This document shows, piece after piece, positions 32,068 through 41,355 of a DNA stretch of 64,000 nucleotides. Made by a program: the position numbers and the translations under genes. The stretch lies in NCBI GenBank assembly GCA_963756525.1, contig CAVWNR010000009.1:930001-994000 (forward strand). Direction: 5' to 3'. The DNA is from CAVWNR01 sp963756525. GTDB lineage: Bacteria > Actinomycetota > Actinomycetes > Mycobacteriales > Jatrophihabitantaceae. Position 1 is the first letter of the stretch, and every line of letters starts with the position of its first letter. Under the pieces are notes generated by a model. That model was given only the letters and a program-made list of their open reading frames with translations. It was not told the origin of the DNA and ran no database searches.

Positions 32068-32889
32068 ATGGGCTGGTTGTGCGAGCTGTTTGGGGTCACC
32101 AAACCGGTGATCGGGATGTGTCACCTGCAAGCGCTTCCCGGCGACCCGGGTTACGACGCAGGCCACGGCATGGCAGGCATAATCAAGCACGCCGCGCGTG
32201 AGCTCGAAGCACTGCAGCACGGCGGCGTCGACGGCATCCTAATCTCCAACGAGTTCAGCCTGCCCTACCTGACCAAGACCGAACCAATCACCGCTATCGC
32301 AGTGGCCCGTATCATTGGTGAGCTGCGCCACGATATTGGCATACCGTTCGGCGTCAATATCCTGTGGGACGGCTGCGCGTCGCTCGACGTCGCCGCCGCT
32401 ACTGGTGCGACATTCGTTCGGGAGATCTTTACCGGCGTCTACGCCAGCGACTTCGGTCTGTGGAACACGAGCATCGGCGAAGTGGCCCGTCACCGCCGCG
32501 CGATCGAAGCCCAGCACGTCCGGATGCTGTTCAACATTGTCCCTGAGGCAGCCCGATACCTCGCAGAGCGAGAGCTCGCCGACATCGCACGTTCCACTGT
32601 GTTCAACGCTCGCCCGGACGGGCTGTGTGTCTCCGGGCTCACGGCCGGCGCAGCCACCGATCTCAGCGACCTACGGATCGTCAAGGACGCGGTTCCGACT
32701 ACACCAGTCGTCGTCAATACTGGCGTGCGGGCCGACACCGCGGCGGAGCTGCTATCTGTCGCCGACGCGGCGATTGTCGGCACCTTCATCAAGCGAGACG
32801 GCTATTTCTACAACGAGGCAGACGCCTCCCGCATCGCCGAATTGGTGTCTGCCATCGCCGACCTCCGCAAGCCGGAGATCGATGCCTAG
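32068..32889 (+). CDS. BtpA/SgcQ-family TIM-barrel protein
   Basis: A 273-residue protein of the BtpA family, related to SgcQ of the E. coli sgc locus. Recognisable blocks are KPVIGMCHLQALPGDPGY at the start, GGVDGILISNEFSLPY, FGVNILWDG and ATGATFVREIFTGVYASD. Later come GLCVSGLTAGAATD, PVVVNTGVRADTAAELL and ADAAIVGTFIKRDG. The C-terminal half resembles a phosphate-binding barrel, so a sugar-phosphate or nucleotide-sugar substrate is likely. The biochemical function of the family is not established. ATG at 32068 follows GGAGAGG. It overlaps the kinase by eight bases. Confidence 0.88.
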   Translation: MGWLCELFGVTKPVIGMCHLQALPGDPGYDAGHGMAGIIKHAARELEALQHGGVDGILISNEFSLPYLTKTEPITAIAVARIIGELRHDIGIPFGVNILWDGCASLDVAAATGATFVREIFTGVYASDFGLWNTSIGEVARHRRAIEAQHVRMLFNIVPEAARYLAERELADIARSTVFNARPDGLCVSGLTAGAATDLSDLRIVKDAVPTTPVVVNTGVRADTAAELLSVADAAIVGTFIKRDGYFYNEADASRIAELVSAIADLRKPEIDA

Positions 32890-34402
32890 TCACGCCGGCG
32901 TGCTGTTCGTCGGAGTCGATATCGGCACCTTCGAGACCAAGGGTGTGATCGCCGACAGCGGCGGGCGGGTCGTGACGACCGCCCGGAGTTCACACCAGAT
33001 TACGACCGGTCCGGGTGGGCGCGTCGAGCACGACGCGGAAGCGGTGTGGTGGGAAGGCTTCGTTCGCGTCCTGCGGACGCTGCTTGAACACCCCGCTATC
33101 GACCCCGCACGCATCGCGGCGGTGGGTTGCAGCGGCATCGGGCCGTGCGTGCTGCCAGTCGACGCCGAGTGGCGACCGCTGGGACCGGCAATCCTTTACG
33201 GAGTGGACACTCGCGCCACGACGGAGATTGCTCTGCTGGAGCGCCGTTTGGGCAGCGATGCGATTCTCCGTCGGTGCGGTAATCGGCTCTCTAGCCAGTC
33301 GGCCGGCCCAAAGATCGCCTGGCTGAAGCGGCATGAACCGGAGCAGCACAGAGCCGCGCGGTACTTCGTGACGTCCCAGTCGTTCCTGACCGGCCGGCTT
33401 ACCGGCGTGGCAGTGATCGATCATCCCACGGCGAGCTACTTCCATCCCATCTACGACCTGGCCGGCGCCCGTTGGGACGTCACCGGGTGCGAGGATTTTA
33501 TCGATGCGCACCGCTTACCGCGCATCGCGTGGCCTGGCGACATCGCTGGCGCAGTCAGTCCGCTGGCCGCCGCACGCACCGGCCTGCGCGCCGGGACGCC
33601 GGTAATCGTGGGCACCACCGACGCGCAAGCCGAGGCACTGGCTAGCGGGGTCGTCGCCCCGGGCGACATGATGGTCATGTACGGGTCGTCATCATTCATG
33701 CTGGAGGTGGTCCCGCGCCCGGTTTCTAGCCAAGTGCTGTGGGCGGCACCCTACGTATTCCCCGGCACCTACGCGCTCGCCGCCGGTACGTCCACCGCCG
33801 GGACGCTGACCCGCTGGATCGCCGAACTCCTCCAGGTTGGCGAGGCTGGCGCAGACGACCGGTTCGCCGCACTGGTTGCCCTGGCCGCAGAGTCATCACC
33901 CGGCGCCGCTGGACTGACCGTCTTGCCCTACGCCAGCGGCGAGCGGACGCCGCTGCACGACCCGTCGCTGACCGCCGCCATCTTGGGTCTGCGCCTCAAT
34001 CACACCCGCGCTGACCTGGCCCGCGCAGTCCTGGAAGGCATCGCTCATTCGATGGCCAACGCGATCGAGACCTACACTACCGAGGGATACCCCCCGCAGC
34101 GGCTCCACGCGGTCGGCGGCGGCACCCGCAACCCGATCTGGCTGCAGGCCGTCAGCGACATCCTGGCCCGCGAGCAGCGGGTCATCGACAGCGTCGGCGC
34201 AGCCGCCGGAGACGCCGCGCTGGCCGCCCTCGCCATCGGCACCCTCTGCACGCCAGATGACACCCGCAATTGGGCCCCGGTCGCAACCATCGTCCGACCG
34301 GACGAGACGCTGCACGGACGCTACGCCGCCGATCATCGCCGCTTCCTCGAGCTCACCACCCGTCTCGCCGCCCGACGTCTACCCGAGGAGCAACCGTCAT
34401 GA
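32882..34402 (+). CDS. FGGY-family carbohydrate kinase
   Basis: A 506-residue kinase of the xylulose/gluconate kinase family. The phosphate-1 motif VGVDIGTFETKGVI is at residues 9-22. The family blocks GTTDAQAEALASGVVAPGD, YASGERTPLHDPSLTAAILG and the adenosine-binding LHAVGGGTRNPIWLQAVSD are all present. It would phosphorylate the imported sugar or its oxidised derivative. Substrate cannot be told from sequence; pentulose or a sugar acid is plausible given the downstream HUMPS-like and dehydrogenase genes. Confidence 0.92.
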   Translation: MPSHAGVLFVGVDIGTFETKGVIADSGGRVVTTARSSHQITTGPGGRVEHDAEAVWWEGFVRVLRTLLEHPAIDPARIAAVGCSGIGPCVLPVDAEWRPLGPAILYGVDTRATTEIALLERRLGSDAILRRCGNRLSSQSAGPKIAWLKRHEPEQHRAARYFVTSQSFLTGRLTGVAVIDHPTASYFHPIYDLAGARWDVTGCEDFIDAHRLPRIAWPGDIAGAVSPLAAARTGLRAGTPVIVGTTDAQAEALASGVVAPGDMMVMYGSSSFMLEVVPRPVSSQVLWAAPYVFPGTYALAAGTSTAGTLTRWIAELLQVGEAGADDRFAALVALAAESSPGAAGLTVLPYASGERTPLHDPSLTAAILGLRLNHTRADLARAVLEGIAHSMANAIETYTTEGYPPQRLHAVGGGTRNPIWLQAVSDILAREQRVIDSVGAAAGDAALAALAIGTLCTPDDTRNWAPVATIVRPDETLHGRYAADHRRFLELTTRLAARRLPEEQPS

Positions 34403-35511
34403 CCTCACCGTGGGAGCGGATCGCGGCCCAGATCGCCGACGGCATTGGGGCCGTCCGCGACAGCGCTGTTGCGATCGCCGTTACCGACGTCGCGGCCCTA
34501 GAGGCGGTGCGTGCCTTCGTCGCCGAGGTGTACCGGCGCGGGGGCCTTCCCCAGGTGCTGCTCACCGACACCGCCTTCGACCGAGCCGCGCTCGCGCTCG
34601 CCGACGATGACGTGCTCGGGCAACCGAACCCGGTCGAGCTGGCCGCCATCGACTGGGCCGACTGTTACGTGGCATTCCGAGCGATGACTGCGCCGCGGGC
34701 CGTCGACGTCCCCACTGCCCGTCGTGCAGCGCAGCGCCGCGCGATGGGACAAGTATCGGCCCGGCGATGGGTTGCCACGCGCTGGTGCATCGTCCGTGTG
34801 CCCACCGCCGAGTGGGCAGAACTCATCGGCGTAGATCCCAACGTCCTGCTGGACGAGTTCATGAACGGGTGCCTGACCGACTGGGCGGCCGTCCGCGGGC
34901 CATGGGCGCGGCTAGCAGCCGAATGGGAGACACGCCGGCAGGTACACGTGGTGGCCGAGGACACCGATCTGCGCCTCTCAATCACCGGTCGGCGCTGGTT
35001 GGCGTTCACCGGGGAGGCCAACCTCCCGGACGGAGAGCTTGCGACCGCTCCGGTCGACGAGTCTGCCTGCGGTCGCATCCGCTTTCCTGGGCCGTTCTAC
35101 TTCGCCGATAATGTGATCCGCGACCTGGCTCTTGAGTTCAGCGACGGCAAGGTGGTGGCCGCGCACGCCGCCGCCGGTGAGGACACCGCCCGAGCGTTGC
35201 TGGACACCGACGACGGTTCGCGACGCATCGGCGAATTCGGCGTCGGTCTCAATTCAGCCATGCGCACGCTCACCGGCGATCTCTTCTTCGACGAAAAGAT
35301 CCTTGGGACGGTGCACCTCGCGCTCGGGCGCGCGTATCCCCAGTGCGGTGGAATCAACGAATCGGCGCTGCACTGGGATATCGTGAAGGACCTTCGCCTC
35401 GGCGGCTCACTGCTGCTCGACGATGAACCGGTCATTGACTGCGGGCGGGTCGTCGGATCCCTACTCACCGCCATCCACCCCTACACTCCACGAAGGGACG
35501 GCACGCGATGA
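34399..35511 (+). CDS. M29-type (AmpS/PepS-like) metallo-aminopeptidase-like protein
   Basis: A 370-residue protein with the layout of thermophilic aminopeptidases (MEROPS M29). Metal-ligand candidates are in order: the Glu in FTGEANLPDGE, the Glu in GEFGVGLN, the His in TVHLALG and the His/Asp pair in ALHWDIVKD. The RIRFPGPFY block before them is also typical. Why a peptidase-like gene sits inside a sugar operon, coupled by ATGA overlaps on both sides, is unclear; it may act on an amide or glycosylamine bond. E. coli sgc likewise has a peptidase-like gene (sgcX). Confidence 0.82.
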   Translation: MTSPWERIAAQIADGIGAVRDSAVAIAVTDVAALEAVRAFVAEVYRRGGLPQVLLTDTAFDRAALALADDDVLGQPNPVELAAIDWADCYVAFRAMTAPRAVDVPTARRAAQRRAMGQVSARRWVATRWCIVRVPTAEWAELIGVDPNVLLDEFMNGCLTDWAAVRGPWARLAAEWETRRQVHVVAEDTDLRLSITGRRWLAFTGEANLPDGELATAPVDESACGRIRFPGPFYFADNVIRDLALEFSDGKVVAAHAAAGEDTARALLDTDDGSRRIGEFGVGLNSAMRTLTGDLFFDEKILGTVHLALGRAYPQCGGINESALHWDIVKDLRLGGSLLLDDEPVIDCGRVVGSLLTAIHPYTPRRDGTR

Positions 35512-36176
35512 CTACCCCGCTGATCCAGGTTGCCCTAGACGTCACCTCCATCGAGGCCGCGACCGAGTTAGCAGAAGTAGCGCTCGCCGCGGGCGCCGAC
35601 TGGCTCGAGCTCGGCAAGCCGCTGATTGAGTTCGAGGGCATCCTACGCGCGACGACCCTGCGGGACCGGTTCGCCGACGCATACTTGGTCATGGACCTCA
35701 TGATCATCGCGGGCGCGCGCCGCTACGTCAGAGCTGCCGCCGACGCCGGCATTGACAACGTCACGGTCACCGCGCTAGCTCCGCCGGAGACGGTGGCCGA
35801 GACGATCACCCTCGGCAAACAGCACGGCGTCGCTATCACCGTGGACATGTTCAACCTGCCGTCCCTTGTCGAGGACTGCGTCCGCTATGAGACGCTGGGG
35901 GCCGACTACCTGATGGTCCACTTCGGCGCCGACCAGAAGCGACGCCGCCCGGACGGCTCGCCGATCGCCGACCTGCGCGCGGTCGTCGAGCGAGTTGGGA
36001 TCCCGGTCTCCTACGCTACCTACGACGCTGCCGAGAGCGTCGCGGCCGTCCGGGCCGGGGCTGCTGTCATCGTTCAAGGAGAACCGGTGACCTCAGCAAC
36101 TGAGCCAAACACCGCGCTGTCCGAATTTATCCGCACTACCAAGGCCGCCGGCCGGAAGGTCTCCCAGCAGTCATGA
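35508..36176 (+). CDS. HUMPS/orotidine-5'-phosphate decarboxylase-superfamily barrel lacking the DxKxxD motif
   Basis: A 222-residue TIM-barrel related to hexulose-6-phosphate synthase and 3-keto-L-gulonate-6-phosphate decarboxylase. The substrate Asp in VALDVTS (residue 11) and Glu in WLELGKPLI (34) are kept, as is the C-terminal phosphate-binding part (AAVRAGAAVIVQGEPVTSA). The catalytic DxKxxD motif reads D63-L-M65-I-I-A68, so Lys and the second Asp are missing. A standard decarboxylase or synthase reaction is therefore unlikely. It could be an isomerase, epimerase or lyase acting on the kinase product. The genes on both sides overlap it by four bases. Confidence 0.83.
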   Translation: MTTPLIQVALDVTSIEAATELAEVALAAGADWLELGKPLIEFEGILRATTLRDRFADAYLVMDLMIIAGARRYVRAAADAGIDNVTVTALAPPETVAETITLGKQHGVAITVDMFNLPSLVEDCVRYETLGADYLMVHFGADQKRRRPDGSPIADLRAVVERVGIPVSYATYDAAESVAAVRAGAAVIVQGEPVTSATEPNTALSEFIRTTKAAGRKVSQQS

Positions 36177-37228
36177 AGGCAGCAATCATCCACCGCGAAA
36201 ACGGCACGAAGGTGCTCCGCACCGACGACATCCCCGATCCCGAGTGCGGCCCCGCGCAAGTGGTCGTACGCGTGCGCAACGCGGGCATCTGCGGCTCTGA
36301 CGTCCACGGCTTCCTCGACCCGATAAGCACCGCGAGAACCGAAGGGTTGATCATGAGTCACGAAGCGGCGGGCGAGATCGCCGCCGTCGGCAGCGATGTC
36401 TCCGGATGGGTGGTCGGCAACCGAGTGACAGTCGATCCGCAAGTCACCTGCGGCGTCTGCGGGCCATGTCGCAACGGCTGGATCTCCATCTGCGACAACA
36501 AGCGGGTCACCGGATCGAGCCTGCACGGCTTCCAACAGGGCGCCATGGCTGAGTACCTCGCCGTACACGCCAAGCAGGTGTGTGCGGTGCCCGACAGGCT
36601 AAGCTACGCGGAAGCCGCCGCGATCGAGCCTCTGGCCAACGCCTTGCATGTTATCCGGCGTGCCGAGCCCGCGAACTCCGACGTCGTGGTCGTTCTCGGG
36701 ATGGGCCCACTGGGGCTTTGCCTTCTCCAGTGCCTCAAAGCCACCGGTGTCGGAACCGTCGTTGCGACCGACCTGGCCGACCACCGCCTGGCGGCGGCGC
36801 GGACCCTAGGCGCCGATCACACCGTTAACGTCGGCGCCGATGACCTCACCACCGTGGTGCGCCAGCTCACCAGCGGCTCGGGCGCCGATATCGTCATCGA
36901 AGCGGTGGGCATAGATGTCACCTACTGGCAGGCGATCGACATAGTGCGCAAGCGTGGCAAGATCATGTTCTTCGGCGCCGTACAGGACACCGTCACGATG
37001 CCGCTACTGTCGATCCTGCACAAGGAGATCACTATCATCGGCTGCACTGGGGCAAACGACGAGACGCCGGACGCCGTGCGGTTGGTCGCGGAGCGTGCAG
37101 TCGATTTGGCATCGATCATCACTCACCGATTCTCTCTAGACGCCGCGCAGCGGGCAATAGAGACAATGTGCGACCCGGAGCAGCACGCGATCAAGGTGCA
37201 GGTTCTGCCGCAGGAGCTGCACGCCTGA
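36173..37228 (+). CDS. Zinc-dependent medium-chain dehydrogenase
   Basis: A 351-residue MDR enzyme of the sorbitol/threonine dehydrogenase group. The catalytic zinc site is in GICGSDVHGF (Cys near 39) and SHEAAGEI. The structural zinc site has four Cys in CGVCGPCRNGWISIC. The NAD-binding motif VLGMGPLGL lies near 179. Probably NAD-dependent oxidation of a sugar alcohol or hydroxy acid in the pathway. It is the last gene of the operon. Confidence 0.92.
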   Translation: MKAAIIHRENGTKVLRTDDIPDPECGPAQVVVRVRNAGICGSDVHGFLDPISTARTEGLIMSHEAAGEIAAVGSDVSGWVVGNRVTVDPQVTCGVCGPCRNGWISICDNKRVTGSSLHGFQQGAMAEYLAVHAKQVCAVPDRLSYAEAAAIEPLANALHVIRRAEPANSDVVVVLGMGPLGLCLLQCLKATGVGTVVATDLADHRLAAARTLGADHTVNVGADDLTTVVRQLTSGSGADIVIEAVGIDVTYWQAIDIVRKRGKIMFFGAVQDTVTMPLLSILHKEITIIGCTGANDETPDAVRLVAERAVDLASIITHRFSLDAAQRAIETMCDPEQHAIKVQVLPQELHA

Positions 37229-37816
37229 TCCGATCGTTTGCACAGACCCGCCGGCGAGGGTCGGACCAGCCGGTCGGCGGCACCCCAGCAGAATTTTGCC
37301 CATACTTCGATCTCGATCCGACGCTCCAAGGCCGGCTTCGCGACCGGTGTCCCGTCGCCGCACCGCCAGCTCACCCGGCCAGGACGGGCGGAACGCGAGC
37401 TTTCTCGGTGAGCTGTCGGCCCGCGGGAGGGAGGCCGCCGGCCCGTCGGTCGAACGACGGCCTACGAGTACCTGTCGTCGTTCCGCTCATATCTATGATC
37501 GGACGATCTGAACTTCCTCACCGCGGCGGATCCGTTAAAATATGACGACACCGAGTCCCTGCATATCTATGCAGGACTTGGGGCGGGGGGCAGACCACAG
37601 GCGGGTATGCACAGGTAAACTTTGCACTTTCAGCGGATGATCCCGAGCCCGCGTGCTGCGGGATTCGGAAGACACGCGTCACCAATGATCGGACGGTTCG
37701 CTGCATCGTGCCAGCACCCATCTGCACGTGCATTTGTATAACCTGCAGATAAGGAATACGGGCGATGGGCGATTGGCGAGCCGAGCGAGGAGCCAGATGC
37801 CATAGCGGCCCATGAG
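37229..37816. other. 588-base non-coding stretch with a strong palindrome
   Basis: No convincing gene is found between the dehydrogenase and the IS1380 element. The one notable structure is CCTGCATATCTATGCAGG (37558-37575), perfect 8-base arms around TC, extended by GTC/GAC outside. It lacks a T-run, so it looks more like an operator or a degenerate terminator than a standard intrinsic terminator. Confidence 0.5.
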
Positions 37817-39456
37817 CCTGGATTCACGGCGTTGAGTGATGTTGTGGGCGGGTCGTAACGCGCGGATACCCTTCTGTGCAAGGAGAATGTGAGTTGACGA
37901 TCTCCATTCCCTGAACACAGAAGGGACACCCGCTGGATGCGAGTTTCTCACGGCTCGGCCGCGGTGCACGCGGTCTTCGACGACCCGAATCTGGTGTCCT
38001 GCGCGGGGCTGGCGCCGCTGCTCGGGTTGGCGCAGCGGTGTGGGCTGCACGGGCTGGTCGGGTCGCTGCTCACGTTGACCGCGAAGGCCGGCGCGAACGC
38101 GGCGGTGAAGGTGGTCGGACTGGTGGCGGGGATGGCCGGCGGGGCGGACTCGATCACGGATCTGGATCTGCTGCGCCACGGCGGGATGCGCCGGCTTTTC
38201 GACGGGGTCCGCGCGCCGTCGACGTATGGCAGCTTTCTGCGCGACTTCACCTTCGGCCATGTTCGGCAGCTGGACGCGGTCGCGGCCCGGTTGTTGGCCC
38301 GGCTCGCCGCGCACACGCCGTTGCTGCCCGGCGCCGATCAGGTCGCGTTCCTGGACGTGGATGACACGGTGAAGGCCACCTACGGCTACGCCAAGCAGGG
38401 CGCGGGGCGCGGCTACAGCGGGGTGAACGGGCTCAACGCGCTGCTCGCGGTGCTGTCCACCCCGATCGCCCGGCCGGTGATCGCCGCGGCCCGGCTGCGC
38501 AAAGGGGCGACCAACTCCGCCCGCGGCGCGCACCGGCTGCTCGCCGACGCGCTCACCGCGGCCCGCGCGGCCGGCGCGTCCGGGCTGCTGATCGCCCGCG
38601 CCGATTCGGCGTTCTACACCCACCGCGTCGTCGCCGCGATCCGCCGCCGCGGTGCCTACTTCTCCATCACCGCCCGCCTGGACCCGGCGGTGCGCCGCGC
38701 CATCGCGTCGATCCCGGACGGCGCGTGGGTGCCGATCCGCTACCCCAACGCCGTCTATGACCCCGACGAGGGCCGCTGGGTCTCCGACGCCGAGGTGGCC
38801 GAGGTCGAGTTCACCGCGTTCACCTCCCGACCCGCCCGCGAGCAGCTGACCGCCCGGCTGATCGTGCGTCGGGTGAAGCGGCTCAACCCGGCCGGGCAGG
38901 GCGAACTGTTCAACGCCTGGCGCTACCACGCGGTGTTCACCGACTCAGCTATGCCGATGCTCGACGCCGAGGCCTGCCACCGCGACCACGCGATCATCGA
39001 GCAGGTCATCGCCGACCTCAAGCAAGGCCCACTCGCCCACCTACCGTCGGCGTCGTTCGCCGCGAACTCGCCTGGCTGGTCCTGGCCAGCATCGCCTACA
39101 ACCTCACCCGCGCCGCCGGATCGCTCGCCTCCGCGTTCCACGCCCGCGCGAGCAGCGCCACCATCCGCACCCAGCTCATCGCCGTCCCGTCCCGGCTGGC
39201 CCGCTCCGCGCGGCGGCTCACCCTGCACCTGCCCCGCGACTGGCCCTGGCAACACGCCTGGCAACAGCTGTTCGCCACCGCAATCAACGCCCCACCGCCG
39301 GCCGCGACCTGACCTCATCCGAGAGCCCCGAGCAGGGCCCGAACCGAGCAGCCAGTGGAAGAGCCGGGCAGACCGGCGGCTCGACTCTGCCAGCCCCATA
39401 GGCACTCCAACAGACCACTGGAAATCGATCACGTCAATTCATGCGGTGGATCCAGG
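37817..39456 (+). mobile_element. IS1380-family insertion sequence with 5-bp target duplication
   Basis: The terminal repeats are CCTGGATTCACGGCGTTGA at the left end and, read on the minus strand from 39456, CCTGGATCCACCGCATGAA (14 of 19 match). Both ends are flanked by ATGAG (37812-37816 and 39457-39461), a 5-base target duplication. The size is 1640 bases. Near the left end is a further inverted pair, CCCTTCTGTG and CACAGAAGGG, just before the transposase. The single transposase gene is frameshifted. Confidence 0.87.
37937..39312 (+). pseudogene. IS1380-family transposase, frameshifted near the C-terminus
   Basis: The first 378 codons are intact, with DDE-type blocks such as FLDVDDTVKATYGY, IARADSAFYTH and the Glu-containing HAIIEQVIADLKQGPLAHLP. 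At about 39070, where relatives read FAANSAWLVLAS, one base is missing (AACTCGCCTGG instead of AACTCGGCCTGG). The correct C-terminus then continues in another frame (AWLVLASIAYNLTRAAG to the stop at 39312). Read straight through, the protein has a nonsense Pro/Arg/Ser-rich tail. All catalytic residues precede the break, so partial activity cannot be excluded; sequencing error is also possible. Confidence 0.85.
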
Positions 39457-39621
39457 ATGAGCTTGGCTTCAGGTGGACGTCACCATGCGAGTGCGTGCTG
39501 TGCGCCCGGCGCAGACAACAACCGGCGCCATGCGTTGCACGGAATTCAAGGCTCCGCCAACCAGAGTGGGACGCGTTGCGCGATATTGTGCGGCTGCAGG
39601 GACCCGGCTGGGTCTTGCTGG

Positions 39622-40887
39622 TCAACAGGTTGACGGTGGCACTATTCCGGCTCGACGCAGGGCGACCCAGCGTTCCACGTCGCTCAAGGAAGCAGCGACC
39701 GAGCCGCGGTGATCAGCGCCCGGGATAACGTCGTACTGCAGTGACGCGCCGTTGGCGCACAACGCCTTGACCACCAGATCGGTCTGCGGCTTAGCGACGG
39801 TGGTGTCGGCGGTGCCCTGCACGACGAGTACTGGGACGGTCAGGTGCAGCGTCGACGGCTCGTTGGCCTTGAGGATGTTGACCATTGCCGTGACGCCTGG
39901 GTTCGTTGCGGCCCCGGGTTTGAATACGGTCGGAACCTCGCTCGCCGGGATAGTGGCGGCGAAGGCGCGTAGCTGATCGATGCAGTCGGTGGTCTGCGCC
40001 AGGTGGTAGAGCTGCAGTCCGAGCGGGCTCAGGAACTCGGCCGGGCGGACCTGCTGGGGATCCACGGCGGCCGCGCCCTGGATGACCAGCGGCAGGAAGC
40101 CCAACGCAGCGCCATAGCCGGGGTAGTTGTTGATGATTCCCTCGGGGAAGGTGGAGAAGAAGCTGCCGGGCGCGATAGCGACGGCGCCCAGGAAGTGGAG
40201 GTCCGGTGCCCGTTGCTCCGCCAGCAGGTCGGTGAACAGGGCGGCCTGCCCGCCCTGGGAGTGTCCAATGGTGACCCAGTCGCGTCCGACGCGGTGGTCG
40301 AGTTGGCGGGCGGCGCGCACGATGTCGATCACATTGTGGGCCTCGCTGTCGCCGATGATGTACGGGTGCGGGCCGGGCGTGCCGAGCCCTTCGTAGTCCG
40401 TCTGAACCACGACGAACCCGTGCGCGACCCATTGGTCGAGCGTCAGGTCCATCAGCCCGAGGTAGTCGTGGTCTGGCCCGGTGTCGGTGTCACGCGAGGG
40501 CGCGCAGACATCGGCGATACCCGTCGTGCCATGCGCCCAGCTCACCACGGGCCAGCCGCCGGCTGGTGGCCGGCCCTCGGGGATCGCAACGGTGCCGGAA
40601 ACGACCCGCAGCTGGCCGTTGGCGCTGGTAGACAGGTAGTAGATGAAGTAGTTGCGGGCTGCGCTGGGCAATGCGGGGGCGCCGGCCAGCGGCCTGGCAT
40701 ACAGCAGCGTCCCGGCCAGCCGCCCGAAGAGTCCGAACAGGTCGCTCGTGCCGGGCCCACGGGGCGCCGCGGCATTGTTCGCCGCCACGGTCGGTGACGG
40801 GCTCGCAGATGCGACACTCGGCGCCAGCAGGGCCAAACTCGTGACGCCAACGGCGACTGTGGCAAGAACACGGCGCAGGCGGATCAT
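39622..40887 (-). CDS. Secreted lipase/esterase (secretory lipase family)
   Basis: A 421-residue alpha/beta hydrolase. The N-terminal signal peptide (about 1-29) has cleavage expected after SVASAS. The catalytic Ser is in VTIGHSQGGQAAL (about 214), Asp in VVQGTADTTV and His in GADHRGSV. The VVSWAHGTTGIADVCAPSRD block is typical of actinobacterial members of the secretory lipase family (LIP). It is not overlapped with neighbours and is transcribed alone between the IS1380 element and the steroid genes. It might release fatty acids or sterols from esters outside the cell; this is inferred from location only. Confidence 0.88.
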   Translation of the reverse strand: MIRLRRVLATVAVGVTSLALLAPSVASASPSPTVAANNAAAPRGPGTSDLFGLFGRLAGTLLYARPLAGAPALPSAARNYFIYYLSTSANGQLRVVSGTVAIPEGRPPAGGWPVVSWAHGTTGIADVCAPSRDTDTGPDHDYLGLMDLTLDQWVAHGFVVVQTDYEGLGTPGPHPYIIGDSEAHNVIDIVRAARQLDHRVGRDWVTIGHSQGGQAALFTDLLAEQRAPDLHFLGAVAIAPGSFFSTFPEGIINNYPGYGAALGFLPLVIQGAAAVDPQQVRPAEFLSPLGLQLYHLAQTTDCIDQLRAFAATIPASEVPTVFKPGAATNPGVTAMVNILKANEPSTLHLTVPVLVVQGTADTTVAKPQTDLVVKALCANGASLQYDVIPGADHRGSVAASLSDVERWVALRRAGIVPPSTC

Positions 40888-41355
40888 GCGGACTCCCCAT
40901 AGTTGCCAGCGTCAGACACCGGGACGGTATCCCTCGGGTCACCCGGCGCGGGCACCTGTCCTGCTCAACGGGAGCGGATGGGACCGGCCGCGAAGACTGG
41001 GCACACGCCGCCAAGTTTGGCTATCGAACACCGTGCCCAGCCGGGCCGAGCCATGAGACCCGGTTGTAGCGTGCGGTGCACCTTCCGAGTCGGCGAACAT
41101 GGAGCTCGAAACCTCACATTCGGGTTGCACAAACGGGAGATCGCGCATTTGCGGGCAGCTCAGCGCAGTCTCCGGACTGCGGCCTTATTGGGCGACGCAC
41201 GTATCCGTGAGCTTCGGGAGGGCCGGTACCAGTTGGCCTCCCTGTGCAAGATCATGGCGCGGTGCGCGGTACCGGGCCTGACCGCCGCGGCGTCGTTAGC
41301 GCTGCGAGCAAGGCATCGAGGTCAGGGGCCGCTCGGTCCACCGATTTCGCTGCCC
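40888..41355. other. 468-base intergenic stretch without a supported gene
   Basis: This lies between the start of the lipase gene and the end of the fadD3-like gene. A plus-strand frame has a helical stretch HKREIAHLRAAQRSL (about 41125-41170), which could be the relic of a small helical protein, but it merges with an antisense frame of fadD3. I see no RNA gene, repeat or clear promoter. Confidence 0.45.

Noticed and set aside
37679..38929. A 416-codon minus-strand frame over the IS1380 transposase.
   Set aside because: It is low-complexity antisense sequence; the plus strand has conserved transposase motifs.
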